NCBI GenBank assembly: GCA_029204225.1
Contig: CM055108.1
Location: 14,904,722 to 14,968,721, forward strand
Direction of reading: 5' to 3'
Length of the DNA stretch: 64,000 bases
From: Diphasiastrum complanatum
Lineage: Eukaryota; Streptophyta; Lycopodiopsida; Lycopodiales; Lycopodiaceae
Below the pieces are notes generated by a model. The model did no database searches and was not told where the DNA came from. It saw only the letters and a program-made list of their open reading frames with translations. Both the position numbers and the translations under genes were made by a program. This document shows, piece by piece, positions 60,301-62,385 of the stretch. Position 1 is the stretch's first letter. Every line of letters starts with the position of its first letter.

Positions 60301-60402
60301 GTGAAGATAATTCAATCCATTCAAAATTTGCCAAAGCAAGGACTTCACTGTGTACTGGTTGATTGAACAAGACAATTTCTCTCGATGGTGTCGAATTATT
60401 TC
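10341..60402 (-). CDS. CDKE: Cyclin-dependent kinase E (CDK8-type), 3' 13 exons, 5' end outside the window
   Basis: Serine/threonine kinase of the Mediator kinase module, acting in the nucleus with cyclin C, MED12 and MED13 to modulate RNA polymerase II transcription (established for the family). Exons, joined from high to low coordinate: 60299-60402, 35164-35206, 26902-27000, 25907-25976, 25358-25452, 25076-25109, 24883-24967, 13431-13508, 13215-13262, 11505-11537, 11130-11235, 10730-10957, 10341-10415. They sum to 1098 nt, exactly 366 codons with the stop. All 12 introns are GT-AG with matching phases. The catalytic loop [10 protein letters not shown], the DFG motif in IGDFGLARI and the [10 protein letters not shown] motif are present. 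The CDKE-specific Gln-rich C-terminus ends PAKSRRM. Introns include 25.1, 11.4 and 8.2 kb, filled with transposons. The N-lobe (roughly 105 residues, by comparison with the family) lies beyond 64000. I found no frame-breaking change. Confidence 0.95.
10730..10957 (-). CDS. CDKE: CDKE exon: Gln/Met-rich tail
   Basis: A 228-nt, phase 0-0 exon rich in Ala, Gln and Met, including [11 protein letters not shown] and [12 protein letters not shown]. Low-complexity tails are normal for CDKE. Confidence 0.9.
11130..11235 (-). CDS. CDKE: CDKE exon: C-terminal tail, [14 protein letters not shown]
   Basis: A 106-nt exon coding [20 protein letters not shown] and then [15 protein letters not shown], a segment specific to plant CDKE tails. 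Donor GTGATA. Confidence 0.93.
11505..11537 (-). CDS. CDKE: CDKE micro-exon: [10 protein letters not shown]
   Basis: A 33-nt exon between CTGCAG and GTGAGT closing the kinase domain ([10 protein letters not shown]). Its phase fits both neighbours. Confidence 0.92.
12247..12510 (+). pseudogene. Fragment resembling an N6-adenine/N4-cytosine DNA methyltransferase C-terminus
   Basis: Antisense in a 1.7-kb CDKE intron. An open stretch of about 87 codons reads [12 protein letters not shown], then [20 protein letters not shown] and [10 protein letters not shown]. The order matches the end of beta-class amino-methyltransferases: a KP-x-x-LL helix, then the SAM-binding motif I (normally DPFxGSGTT), then a Gly-x-D strand. 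A stop lies a few codons upstream and no catalytic DPPY or SPPY motif is seen, so it is at most a relic. The similarity is by eye only. Confidence 0.4.
13215..13262 (-). CDS. CDKE: CDKE exon: [15 protein letters not shown]
   Basis: A 48-nt exon with the conserved Arg of subdomain XI ([15 protein letters not shown]). Acceptor TTGCAG, donor GTATGT. Confidence 0.94.
13431..13508 (-). CDS. CDKE: CDKE exon: [21 protein letters not shown]
   Basis: A 78-nt exon after acceptor GTGACAG, coding [25 protein letters not shown] and GA of the next Glu. Donor is GTAAGA. Confidence 0.94.
14361..14837 (+). repeat. Candidate LTR with adjacent primer site
   Basis: Starts TGTTAAAG and ends GAACA, followed two bases later by TTAGTATCAGAGC, a diverged initiator-Met primer site. 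Length is 477 bp. It lies in the 11.4-kb CDKE intron. No partner LTR or target duplication was found, so the boundaries are tentative. Confidence 0.4.
15372..15602 (+). pseudogene. LINE endonuclease fragment
   Basis: One frame reads [20 protein letters not shown] and continues for about 50 further residues to a TAA near 15600. GDFNAR is the signature of the APE-type endonuclease of non-LTR retrotransposons. Only this central endonuclease piece remains; no reverse transcriptase is attached. Confidence 0.75.
15638..15912 (+). repeat. 5' LTR of gypsy family B
   Basis: A 275-bp LTR, TGTGAATC...CCTAACA, with a TATA-like CTATAAGAGA near 15840 and a primer-like CTGGGTACCAGAGCC immediately after it. 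It is rich in GCATGC/CATGCA words. A gypsy gag in the same orientation follows about 1 kb downstream. Confidence 0.6.
15913..16856 (+). other. Leader of gypsy family B with repeated CCAGCGC words
   Basis: Non-coding leader between the primer site and gag. Degenerate words of the type TTTTCCAGCG and CCAGCGCACTT recur at least six times between 16000 and 16540. No open frame fits a known protein. Confidence 0.5.
16857..18090 (+). pseudogene. Gypsy family B gag, first copy, decayed
   Basis: Gag with many stops. Recognisable parts are an N-terminal coiled-coil-like piece ([20 protein letters not shown]), the capsid block [19 protein letters not shown] with FARGLRDE, and the zinc knuckle [14 protein letters not shown] near 17897-17938. 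It is cut at about 18090. A closely related second copy of the same region starts at 19080, with a hAT fragment between them. Confidence 0.85.
18290..19060 (+). pseudogene. hAT transposase fragment
   Basis: Middle part of a plant hAT transposase. One frame reads [13 protein letters not shown], a stop, then [19 protein letters not shown] and [20 protein letters not shown]. After a frameshift come [15 protein letters not shown] and [17 protein letters not shown]. This is the usual order FW...P...VLR.D...G..YE.M and HPLH.AA..L.P. Stops and frameshifts make it non-functional. It separates two copies of a gypsy gag and probably belongs to the same hAT family as 46600-48130 and 62386-64000. Confidence 0.8.
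19080..21957 (+). pseudogene. Gypsy family B gag-pol, second copy, internally deleted
   Basis: Order: capsid block ([19 protein letters not shown]), zinc knuckle [14 protein letters not shown], protease ([19 protein letters not shown] in the active site), RT start ([44 protein letters not shown]), RNase H ([25 protein letters not shown]) and the integrase HHCC finger ([25 protein letters not shown]). The RT jumps from TAFRTRHGH to a block normally far downstream, deleting the catalytic YxDD. Stops separate most domains. It ends soon after the first integrase Asp ([14 protein letters not shown]) near 21950. Confidence 0.9.
22690..23690 (+). pseudogene. Gypsy integrase remnant and purine tract
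   Basis: Decayed 3' part of a gypsy element related to those at 29-34 and 37-44 kb. It keeps [24 protein letters not shown] and FYWP (HHCC finger), and further on [20 protein letters not shown]. Many stops. It ends with the purine tract CGGGGGGAG just before an LTR-like TGTTATGGACATAC at 23691. Confidence 0.8.
23691..23960 (+). repeat. Gypsy 3' LTR, right end uncertain
   Basis: Begins TGTTATGGACATAC directly after a purine tract and contains an AATAAAAAAT polyadenylation-like signal near 23880. Its start is one base different from the AGTTATGGAC start of the two related LTR families in this window, and here it has the canonical TG. Confidence 0.5.
24080..24340 (+). pseudogene. Possible LINE reverse-transcriptase C-terminal relic
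   Basis: Short pieces such as [16 protein letters not shown] resemble the LLYGCEVWG...W block after the RT of plant LINEs, also seen at 27182. Strongly decayed, and the call is tentative. Confidence 0.35.
24883..24967 (-). CDS. CDKE: CDKE exon: [17 protein letters not shown]
   Basis: An 85-nt exon coding [18 protein letters not shown] and then NKSLIQGHK. Donor is GTGCGT. The split Tyr codon (TA/T) is completed 11.4 kb downstream. Confidence 0.93.
25076..25109 (-). CDS. CDKE: CDKE micro-exon: [11 protein letters not shown]
   Basis: A 34-nt exon after a strong pyrimidine tract (TCCTTTTGCAG) and before donor GTACG. It codes [11 protein letters not shown] plus the first base of Gly. Confidence 0.93.
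25358..25452 (-). CDS. CDKE: CDKE exon: [12 protein letters not shown]
   Basis: A 95-nt exon coding [18 protein letters not shown] and then [13 protein letters not shown]; acceptor CAG, donor GTGCTT. It covers the alpha-F region typical of plant CDKE. Confidence 0.95.
25500..25780. other. CDKE intron sequence, nothing recognised
   Basis: AT-rich intron between the APE-motif exon and the MWAVGC exon. No repeat or gene is visible. Confidence 0.5.
25907..25976 (-). CDS. CDKE: CDKE exon: APE motif
   Basis: A 70-nt exon coding [19 protein letters not shown] and TSAV, with donor GTATCC. The last base starts the conserved Asp codon. Confidence 0.95.
26000..26880. other. CDKE intron sequence, nothing recognised
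   Basis: The 925-bp intron between the DFG and APE exons. No transposon feature was recognised. Confidence 0.5.
26902..27000 (-). CDS. CDKE: CDKE exon: DFG and start of activation segment
   Basis: A 99-nt, phase 0-0 exon coding VMGEGEEQG, then [19 protein letters not shown] and LFDNG. Acceptor is TATGCCAG and donor is GTAAGC. Confidence 0.95.
27182..27400 (+). pseudogene. LINE reverse-transcriptase C-terminal fragment
   Basis: Open stretch with [16 protein letters not shown] and [14 protein letters not shown], the block that follows the RT domain in plant LINEs. It is a different lineage from the LINEs at 28-35 and 43-51 kb, which have YAAEAWCT at this place. Confidence 0.55.
27831..27869. 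repeat. (CT)n microsatellite
   Basis: About 20 CT units, preceded by interrupted CTCTCG units. A LINE 3' fragment starts to its right and ends in another TC tract. Confidence 0.9.
28124..28205 (+). repeat. 27-bp tandem repeat, three copies
   Basis: Three copies of a unit beginning GATATTGTACATGACAATCC, nearly identical, within a LINE 3'-region fragment. Confidence 0.85.
28206..28363 (+). mobile_element. LINE 3' end fragment
   Basis: Contains GGGACATATTTATGCTCCC (28294-28312), homologous to the conserved hairpin near the 3' end of the other LINEs here. It ends in a TC tract like the LINE at 35048. Confidence 0.55.
28364..28414. repeat. (TC)n tract between two LINE pieces
   Basis: About 25 TC units. 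Left of it is a LINE 3' end. Right of it a 5'-truncated LINE begins without any spacer. Confidence 0.9.
28415..29119 (+). pseudogene. LINE ORF2 C-terminal part, left half (split by a gypsy element)
   Basis: 5'-truncated LINE starting inside ORF2 at [17 protein letters not shown], then [13 protein letters not shown]. After a frameshift it continues through [27 protein letters not shown] and [11 protein letters not shown]. The C-terminal CCHC finger has Asn in place of the His kept in the copy at 43.9 kb. A gypsy insertion at 29120 interrupts it, and the same frame resumes at 34399. Confidence 0.9.
29115..29119. other. Target-site duplication GAGGG, left
   Basis: GAGGG before the gypsy element, repeated at 34394-34398 after it. 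Removing the element plus one copy restores continuous homology to LINE ORF2. Confidence 0.9.
29120..29515 (-). repeat. Element 1 3' LTR
   Basis: 396 bp. On the sense strand it runs AGTTATGGAC...TCGTAACT and is preceded by the purine tract CCAGGGAG. Ends are AG...CT instead of TG...CA. Confidence 0.9.
29660..30170 (-). pseudogene. Element 1 integrase C-terminus and chromodomain-like end
   Basis: Sense reading: [36 protein letters not shown] and [11 protein letters not shown] (the integrase C-terminal GPY/F module). After a frameshift comes [20 protein letters not shown], which resembles the core of a retroelement chromodomain (LVKWxGxxxxxATWEP). Chromodomains steer integration to marked chromatin. 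Element 2 has lost this part. Confidence 0.75.
30440..31500 (-). other. Unrecognised insert replacing RT-RNase H-integrase in element 1
   Basis: After the protease linker ends at SVGPLPQV, where element 2 goes on into its RT, element 1 continues with unrelated sequence (about 31490 down to 30200, fading into the integrase end). Long open stretches exist in several sense frames, for example [20 protein letters not shown] and [16 protein letters not shown], plus recurring ILGYY/WHSWLL-type words. No known domain recognised. It may be captured host sequence or internal filler of a non-autonomous element. Confidence 0.5.
31490..32055 (-). pseudogene. Element 1 aspartic protease
   Basis: Gypsy-type protease with active site [15 protein letters not shown] and the later ILGANWF strand. 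The open frame then runs on into the unrecognised insert to 31213. It is in a different frame from gag. Confidence 0.85.
32300..33253 (-). CDS. Element 1 gag
   Basis: Largely intact gag of about 300 residues from the ATG at 33253 ([12 protein letters not shown]). It has a Pro/Gly-rich N-terminus, then the capsid (retrotransposon gag family) domain with [38 protein letters not shown] and FIAGLRG-type [16 protein letters not shown]. The zinc knuckle [15 protein letters not shown] follows in another frame near 32210-32250. This frame is the best preserved in the element, so it may have been needed until recently. Confidence 0.85.
   Translation of the reverse strand: MAHSPTPSETTQETLSDQFRRMDETLFGLVLCFDTVMTGFATMQSQIDSLQPHGPGKAPVFPSFGTPPPFGFPSSSTSQPGGGPIIPPNPSHGFFLRPSLPEPHFARDFRDRVQLATYSGSSDENLLENWFAKLDTYFQIYPKTDPQKIQLAALHLDGRATTWWRVYRADPDREGLHLWHTFRRDLRHAMIDPQWLDRQRDTFRSLTQTNDLASYTDQFMELSYLFIDLQPTELISRYIAGLRGALRYDVSSFRPPTLVEAMSLASTLQHKYSDTLPSRFSRPHPSASSLPAASTRPPLHLPLMFQLSPLSLRLLVL
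33390..33720 (-). repeat. Element 1 leader: 79-bp tandem array
   Basis: On the plus strand the core GGACAGCC (last copy GGAGAGCC), usually preceded by GCGCT, starts at 33405, 33484, 33563 and 33642, exactly 79 bp apart each time. The units between the cores are related (GGACGAAAG, CTGCAAACAA). The array lies between the LTR/primer site and gag, with a poly-A run at 33716-33734. Confidence 0.85.
33957..34393 (-). repeat. Element 1 5' LTR
   Basis: 437 bp, with the same AG...CT ends as its partner. On the sense strand its end TAACT directly abuts the primer site TGGTATCAGAGCAC. It differs from the left LTR mainly by a 41-bp indel near 34274. Confidence 0.9.
34394..35048 (+). pseudogene. LINE ORF2 end and 3' UTR, right half
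   Basis: Begins with the GAGGG duplication, then resumes ORF2 with [16 protein letters not shown] and [11 protein letters not shown] to a stop near 34572. The 3' UTR follows, with hairpins GGAGACATATCTATGCTCC (34962-34980) and ATGCTTTTTAGCAT (35020-35033), then AATAAAA and a TC tract as tail. Confidence 0.9.
35049..35112. repeat. (TC)n tract, LINE tail
   Basis: 32 uninterrupted TC units directly after the AATAAAA of the LINE 3' end. It is about 50 bp from the CDKE catalytic-loop exon. Confidence 0.9.
35164..35206 (-). CDS. CDKE: CDKE exon: catalytic loop
   Basis: A 43-nt exon between acceptor TTTGCAG and donor GTATGC, coding [14 protein letters not shown] with the catalytic Asp and Asn. It is isolated between introns of 25.1 and 8.2 kb and directly neighbours a 64-bp TC tract and a LINE end. 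Confidence 0.94.
35604..35648. repeat. (AC)n followed by (GAA)n
   Basis: About 13 AC units (35604-35630), then GAA units (35631-35648). On the minus strand the TTC units are the tail of the neighbouring LINE. Confidence 0.9.
35631..37142 (-). mobile_element. ORF1-only LINE (no reverse transcriptase)
   Basis: Minus-strand order: GC-rich 5' region (37142 to about 36790), ORF1 (36780 to 35844), then directly a 3' UTR with the hairpin word ATGCCTTTTGGCAT, AATAAAGC and TTC units. No ORF2 lies between. The 5' part is interrupted at 37143 by gypsy element 2; a few more bases of it appear to continue at 43649. A second copy with the same ORF1-end to 3'-UTR junction lies at 50997-51310, so this looks like a non-autonomous family rather than one chance deletion. 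Confidence 0.8.
35844..36780 (-). pseudogene. LINE ORF1 (RNA-binding protein)
   Basis: Starts [18 protein letters not shown]. Then come a Pro/Ser-rich N-terminus, a helical stretch ([19 protein letters not shown] continuing into [17 protein letters not shown]) and an RNA-binding part ([34 protein letters not shown]). It ends with [19 protein letters not shown] and [17 protein letters not shown]. This resembles plant LINE ORF1 proteins with a coiled coil and RRM-like fold. Two frameshifts (near 36400 and 36040) break it. Confidence 0.75.
37143..37497 (-). repeat. Element 2 3' LTR
   Basis: 355 bp, sense AGTTATGGACTTGG...CTTGTAACT. Compared with its partner it lacks about 20 bp near 37180. Confidence 0.92.
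37818..39173 (-). pseudogene. Element 2 integrase
   Basis: HHCC finger ([20 protein letters not shown] and CPFCARNKY), catalytic core with [11 protein letters not shown], then [11 protein letters not shown] and AEYSYNSS, followed by a GPY/F module (YYGPYCIL). A stop at about 38548 splits it into 39173-38547 and 38525-37818. The end runs [13 protein letters not shown], where element 1 has its chromodomain-like segment, so about 100 bp are missing here. Confidence 0.9.
39175..41725 (-). pseudogene. Element 2 gag end, protease, reverse transcriptase and RNase H
   Basis: One long stretch without stops (41725-39422). The gag capsid end ([15 protein letters not shown]) opens it. A frame-displaced zinc region follows; the intact CCHC word [15 protein letters not shown] is in another frame. 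Next are the protease ([16 protein letters not shown]) and RT ([44 protein letters not shown]). The RT catalytic box is CFDD, where the relative at 7717 has YFDD. A 1-base frameshift near 39465 separates RT from RNase H (SAIGLGALL block), which is read in another frame to about 39180. Confidence 0.92.
41726..42244 (-). pseudogene. Element 2 gag N-terminal part
   Basis: Starts [18 protein letters not shown], followed by a Pro/Ser/Gly-rich stretch and the capsid start ([34 protein letters not shown]). A TAG replaces the CAG seen at the same place in element 1, so gag is split from the frame that follows by one nonsense change. Confidence 0.88.
42600..43267 (-). repeat. Element 2 leader: 68-80-bp tandem array
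   Basis: On the plus strand, cores related to GGGCGCTGGACAGCC recur with the GGACAGCC part at 42613, 42682, 42762, 42861, 42941, 43020, 43088, 43156 and 43227. Steps are 69, 80, 99, 80, 79, 68, 68 and 71. Units share CCACCAATCTGCA and GAAAGTGATGG words. The array lies between primer site and gag, as in element 1. Confidence 0.85.
43268..43643 (-). repeat. Element 2 5' LTR
   Basis: 376 bp, ends AG...CT. On the sense strand TAACT is followed directly by TGGTATCAGAGCAC (plus strand 43254-43267). Confidence 0.92.
43655..45572 (-). mobile_element. 5'-truncated LINE with ORF2 RT and C-terminus
   Basis: Non-LTR retrotransposon of the same group as 28415-35048. RT part (45572-45271): [20 protein letters not shown] and the catalytic [11 protein letters not shown]. 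After one frameshift an intact 443-codon stretch (45196-43865) holds [37 protein letters not shown] and a C-terminal CCHC finger ([19 protein letters not shown]), ending in a His/Arg/Ser-rich tail. The 3' UTR has hairpins at 43753-43772 and 43698-43711, then AATAAAGC and a CTTTCTT tail. The 5' truncation point coincides with an AG/CT tract (45573-45604). Confidence 0.9.
45573..45604. repeat. (AG)n tract at a LINE truncation point
   Basis: 16 AG units. The LINE to the left begins exactly here on the minus strand. Confidence 0.9.
45618..45700 (+). repeat. Palindromic variable repeat, copy 1
   Basis: Begins CATAGTTGCA, shared with copies at 58144, 60146 (minus) and 61979. Internal words are of the GGAACATGTTC and CGTTCCAGAAT type. 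Confidence 0.5.
45960..46530 (+). repeat. Tandem repeat of 130-160 bp, four units
   Basis: Four units around TTTCTTAATGCCTATAAG and CCAGGAATGTCTGTT, with cores near 45993, 46154, 46282 and 46442. Diverged; no coding potential seen. Confidence 0.75.
46600..48130 (+). pseudogene. hAT transposase remnant (BED finger and C-terminus)
   Basis: N-terminal BED-type zinc finger piece near 46695 ([19 protein letters not shown]). Then a large gap of decayed sequence. C-terminal dimerisation pieces follow near 47740-47890 ([22 protein letters not shown] and REGESLE). After an intron ending TTGTAG at 47981 come [19 protein letters not shown] and [10 protein letters not shown]. The C-terminal part aligns piece by piece, including the intron position, with the minus-strand hAT at 62386-64000. 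Stops and losses make it inactive. Confidence 0.7.
48580..48850 (-). mobile_element. LINE 3' end
   Basis: Homologous to 43660-43940. It has hairpins at 48667-48688 and 48614-48627, AATAAAGC and a TTC-type tail merging with AG units at 48553-48573. Probably the end of the LINE whose ORF2 lies at 49440-50990, the two being separated by other repeat DNA. Confidence 0.8.
48850..49072 (+). repeat. Partial LTR, same family as the solo LTR at 62770
   Basis: Near-identical over about 210 bp to 63206-63420. Shared words include CAGGGGCCAGGCATGCCA, GGTGGACTGATCACCCACAG-type sequence and CTACACACCGGCCTTCTAGG. It covers only the right part of the LTR and lies within a LINE. Confidence 0.8.
49073..49439. 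other. Repeat-derived stretch between LTR and LINE fragments
   Basis: No gene. Contains several CTAGCGCCC and CCAGCGCTGA words like those in retroelement leaders at 16, 33 and 43 kb. Confidence 0.4.
49440..50990 (-). pseudogene. LINE reverse transcriptase, decayed
   Basis: Minus strand from 50990: [20 protein letters not shown], then [40 protein letters not shown] and [20 protein letters not shown], then SYTYLA. After an inserted CT-rich stretch (about 49850-50070) it continues with [19 protein letters not shown] to 49440. Same LINE group as 43655-45572. A 3' tail of another LINE abuts its upstream end at 50995. Confidence 0.85.
50997..51310 (-). mobile_element. ORF1-only LINE, second copy (3' part)
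   Basis: Minus-strand ORF1 end ([14 protein letters not shown]) is followed directly by the same 3' UTR as 35631-35843, including GACGACATTGCTCCGTC, the ATGCC..TTTT word (decayed to ACGCCTTTTGACAT), AATAAAGC and TTC units. It shows that the ORF1/3'-UTR junction is a family trait. Confidence 0.8.
51493..52045 (+). repeat. Element 3 5' LTR with six 31-bp repeats
   Basis: The first 178 bp are six copies of a 31-bp unit around TCATGATTGCATGTCAAG. The remainder is nearly identical to 56458-56832. Confidence 0.88.
52177..52407 (+). other. Short open stretch, unassigned
   Basis: About 76 codons, Lys/Arg-rich at the start ([20 protein letters not shown]), placed where gag would start in element 3. 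No family recognised; too short to call a gene. Confidence 0.3.
52970..53220 (+). repeat. Array of GAGGGCGCT units
   Basis: AGGGCGCT occurs at 52973, 53041, 53132 and 53210, each preceded by a related TTGG-A-GAGG or TTTGAAGT context. Spacing (68, 91, 78) resembles the leader arrays of elements 1 and 2, with the core in the opposite orientation relative to the element. Confidence 0.65.
54150..54290 (+). pseudogene. Gypsy RT fragment
   Basis: Reads [20 protein letters not shown] and then TFNRMMD, the conserved YEFLVMPFGLTNAPATF block of gypsy RT. A stop follows soon. Confidence 0.75.
54440..54620 (+). pseudogene. Gypsy integrase fragment
   Basis: Reads [20 protein letters not shown] and then [10 protein letters not shown], matching the integrase segment with DFIxGLPxxxxGxDxIxVxVDRxTKxAHFI. 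The first catalytic Asp is lost. Confidence 0.7.
54808..55965 (+). repeat. Candidate long gypsy LTR with internal tandem repeats
   Basis: Starts TGTAATTTGTAG directly after the purine run GGAGGGG (54801-54807). It contains diverged tandem repeats (about 105 bp at 55010-55190; about 50 bp at 55190-55290; 50 bp at 55330-55430) and a TATA box CTCTATATAAGTGG near 55812. The right end is uncertain. Confidence 0.4.
55982..56041. repeat. (TC)n microsatellite
   Basis: 30 TC units, followed by TATCTATCTA. No LINE 3' end is recognisable next to it. Confidence 0.9.
56278..56832 (+). repeat. Element 3 3' LTR
   Basis: Starts TATGATTTTTTTC and ends TTCACA. It has six 31-bp units, then sequence almost identical to the 5' LTR. 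Confidence 0.88.
56918..57225 (+). pseudogene. Copia reverse-transcriptase fragment
   Basis: Reads [20 protein letters not shown] (catalytic YVDD). After a frameshift it continues [27 protein letters not shown] and YANSILERF. Typical copia RT C-terminal half, with neither end of an element attached. Confidence 0.85.
57292..57347. repeat. (GA)n microsatellite
   Basis: About 27 GA units. A shorter GA run lies at 57582-57601. Confidence 0.9.
57350..58140. other. CDKE intron sequence, no gene
   Basis: Contains four imperfect repeats of TTCAATATGGTT (57600-57710). Nothing else recognised. Confidence 0.4.
58144..58420 (+). repeat. Palindromic variable repeat, copy 2
   Basis: Begins CATAGTTGCA, then a palindrome-rich block built on GTTTC/GAAAC and a T run. 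From 58267 about 150 bp (GGGCAATATGGGTATCAG...) is shared with 62085-62230. Confidence 0.75.
58490..58930. repeat. Imperfect tandem duplication of about 200 bp
   Basis: Two related halves (CGGATGCCTACAAGTCATTT near 58600 and TTGGTTGCCTACAGCTCAAT near 58760), each with a GGTCTAGAGCCAAAC/CTAGGCTCAAAC-type word. Not protein coding. Confidence 0.45.
59707..59745. repeat. (TG)n/(GC)n tract
   Basis: Alternating purine-pyrimidine run, (TG)n then CATGCGCGCGTGTGCGC. A potential Z-DNA former. Confidence 0.85.
60060..60155 (-). repeat. Palindromic variable repeat, copy 3 (minus)
   Basis: On the minus strand it reads CATAGTTGCATTATGCATTC and then TGGAATGCATTTCGGGAT. It is the same left end as the other copies, but built on GCATTCC/GGAATGC words. 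Confidence 0.65.
60299..60402 (-). CDS. CDKE: CDKE exon: [10 protein letters not shown] to NGLNYLH
   Basis: Begins in phase 0 after acceptor TAG with [10 protein letters not shown] and continues [19 protein letters not shown] (alpha-E helix). It ends AG before donor GTCAGT; the split Ser codon is completed 25 kb away. Confidence 0.93.
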
Positions 60403-60419
60403 CTACACCAATGATAGAA

Positions 60420-61976
60420 TACATTATAAAACCAAACTTACCCAATTATGAGATTTAGTAGTAACCGTAAACAAACATGACCTTGGAATTTTACAATGAA
60501 AGTCCAATTTCTTGTATTTTCTTGCAAAGAACAAAATAGTAGATTAGTGTAAACTTTCAATGAGGTCTACTTACAAATTACATTGAAGACTTATGTGATT
60601 TATGAATGTTCATACATGTGCCCACAATCAGTCATGCATATAAGTTCAATAGCAATGCTTGTGTCCAAATTTGTCATGCATGTGCCCACTCCGTCATCCA
60701 TGTAAGTTCAATAGCAATCCATGTGCCTAAATTTGATCCATGTGGCTAGGATACCTTGCATGTGATTATAGATGGCTTGCATGTATCTATTGTTGGGTGG
60801 AGAGTAACACTCTTTCACATACTTGTTACATCCACAGTTGCTCGTTCCAAAACAGAACACATTCCGTTTTGGAACATGACCTAGATTTGTTTTTTTTGAA
60901 ACGCATTTTTTATATAAAAAAACAAGTGTAATTTTTTTTAATCAACGAAAAGGAAGGAATGTCATTGGGCTGCCTTTAATAGACTGTTTAGGATTGTTTG
61001 GCTACCTTAAAAGAGTGTTCATGTAGCTCATACAGTGGTAGGGAAATATCCATCAAAAGTACAAATACAAACCTTGCCAGTTCATCGTCCAAGTCAGAAA
61101 TAAAATGCAATATGATGGAAAAAGAACTTTGTTGCGCAGCAATGAGTTCCTTACTGATGCTAAGTACATTATTCACAAATGGACAAATAAGTTGCTAAAC
61201 AAGAGCATTGGCTCCCAAAGAAACGCTCTTAGGAAGTAGCAACACATAATATTAGCCCCAAATATTATCATCTTGTTTGACTCCAAAGTGCTCTCACTAG
61301 GAGCATATTGGTAGCATGACTATTTTGATGCAAGCTTGTCCTTATTGGGTGCCACAACGATACCAGTACTACAATCAGTAGCCTGCATGTCTGAAAGGCA
61401 ATTGGATTGTGCAGTGTGCACTCTAATTAACTTGTCTGGAACCAATTCATTGTTGTGGTCGTTGTCCTAAAAGTCCCCTAAAAATCCATCGATTATGTCC
61501 AAGGGCCTAATACCTCATGTAGAATCTTCAGTTCGTGTTTTTTCTACACAAATGGTAGATCATGAAAGTTTTCGTTGTTCAAAATCATGGAGTATCTTCT
61601 TGAATACTTTCACTTTGTCGTCTTCTTTAAACGCCAAAAGAAGTCAACCTCAAGACTCCAAAAAAAATCCACCTCCAAAAATATGACTTCGAGTTTTTTT
61701 TAGGGGAAGTAATTTTTTTCAAAGGAAAAGAAAAAATTCAAAAATTAAGAAAATTACATTCCATACAATGGAACGGATATATATGGTTATATCTATTAAA
61801 AAAAGGAAAAAGAAAAAAAAAAGTAGATTCTTATATTCTACTTTTAGGTGTCGATAGTTGCATGGTATTAGAGCCCTAGCAACATTTCTTCTTATAAAGA
61901 CAAAATCAAAAGAAGACCCACATTTTCAACTGAAAGGAAGATTATAATTGGATCAATAGATAGCAGTAGGTTTAAA
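60420..61976. other. CDKE intron sequence, no gene
   Basis: I searched here for the next upstream CDKE exon (DYAEHDL block) on the minus strand and did not find it. GCATGT-rich repeats lie at 60600-60790. A degenerate primer-like TGGTATTAGAGCCC lies at 61863. Confidence 0.45.
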
Positions 61977-61978
61977 TC

Positions 61979-62230
61979 ATAGTTGCATTATGATTCTGAA
62001 TCGCGGTTCGGTCTGAATGGCAGTTCAGGATCGCGATTTGGAATTTTCCTAGAATCGTTTGGAATCGTGTTTTTTTTTTTTTTTTGGGCAATATGGGTAT
62101 CAGATGAAAGCTCTAATTATGATCATTATTACTGTGTAGTTTGCCGAATGTTTCGGGTACAAGATGGTCCATTTTAGGTGCATTAACTCCCAGCTTTACG
62201 CTATAACTCCTTTAAATATAAGAAATTTGA
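61979..62230 (+). repeat. Palindromic variable repeat, copy 4
   Basis: CATAGTTGCATTATG, then a block built on GATTC/GAATC words and a T run. The tail shares about 150 bp with copy 2. Confidence 0.75.
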
Positions 62231-62264
62231 AAAAACATTAATGCCCCAATGTGTTCAGAATAGG

Positions 62265-62266
<2 letters not shown>

Positions 62267-62325
<59 letters not shown>
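62267..62325. repeat. (TC)n microsatellite
   Basis: About 29 TC units. Confidence 0.9.
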
Positions 62326-62327
<2 letters not shown>

Positions 62328-62385
62328 AACCATAAACCATAAAACCGAAGTTACCGAACTAAAACCACAAAGAACAGTACTGAAT

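Noticed and set aside
60988-61198. Possible upstream CDKE exon on the minus strand (SLPLYELHEHS)
   Set aside because: Superficial resemblance to SLYLAFDYAEHDL only. No frame gives the conserved DYAEHDL block, and no fitting splice sites were seen.
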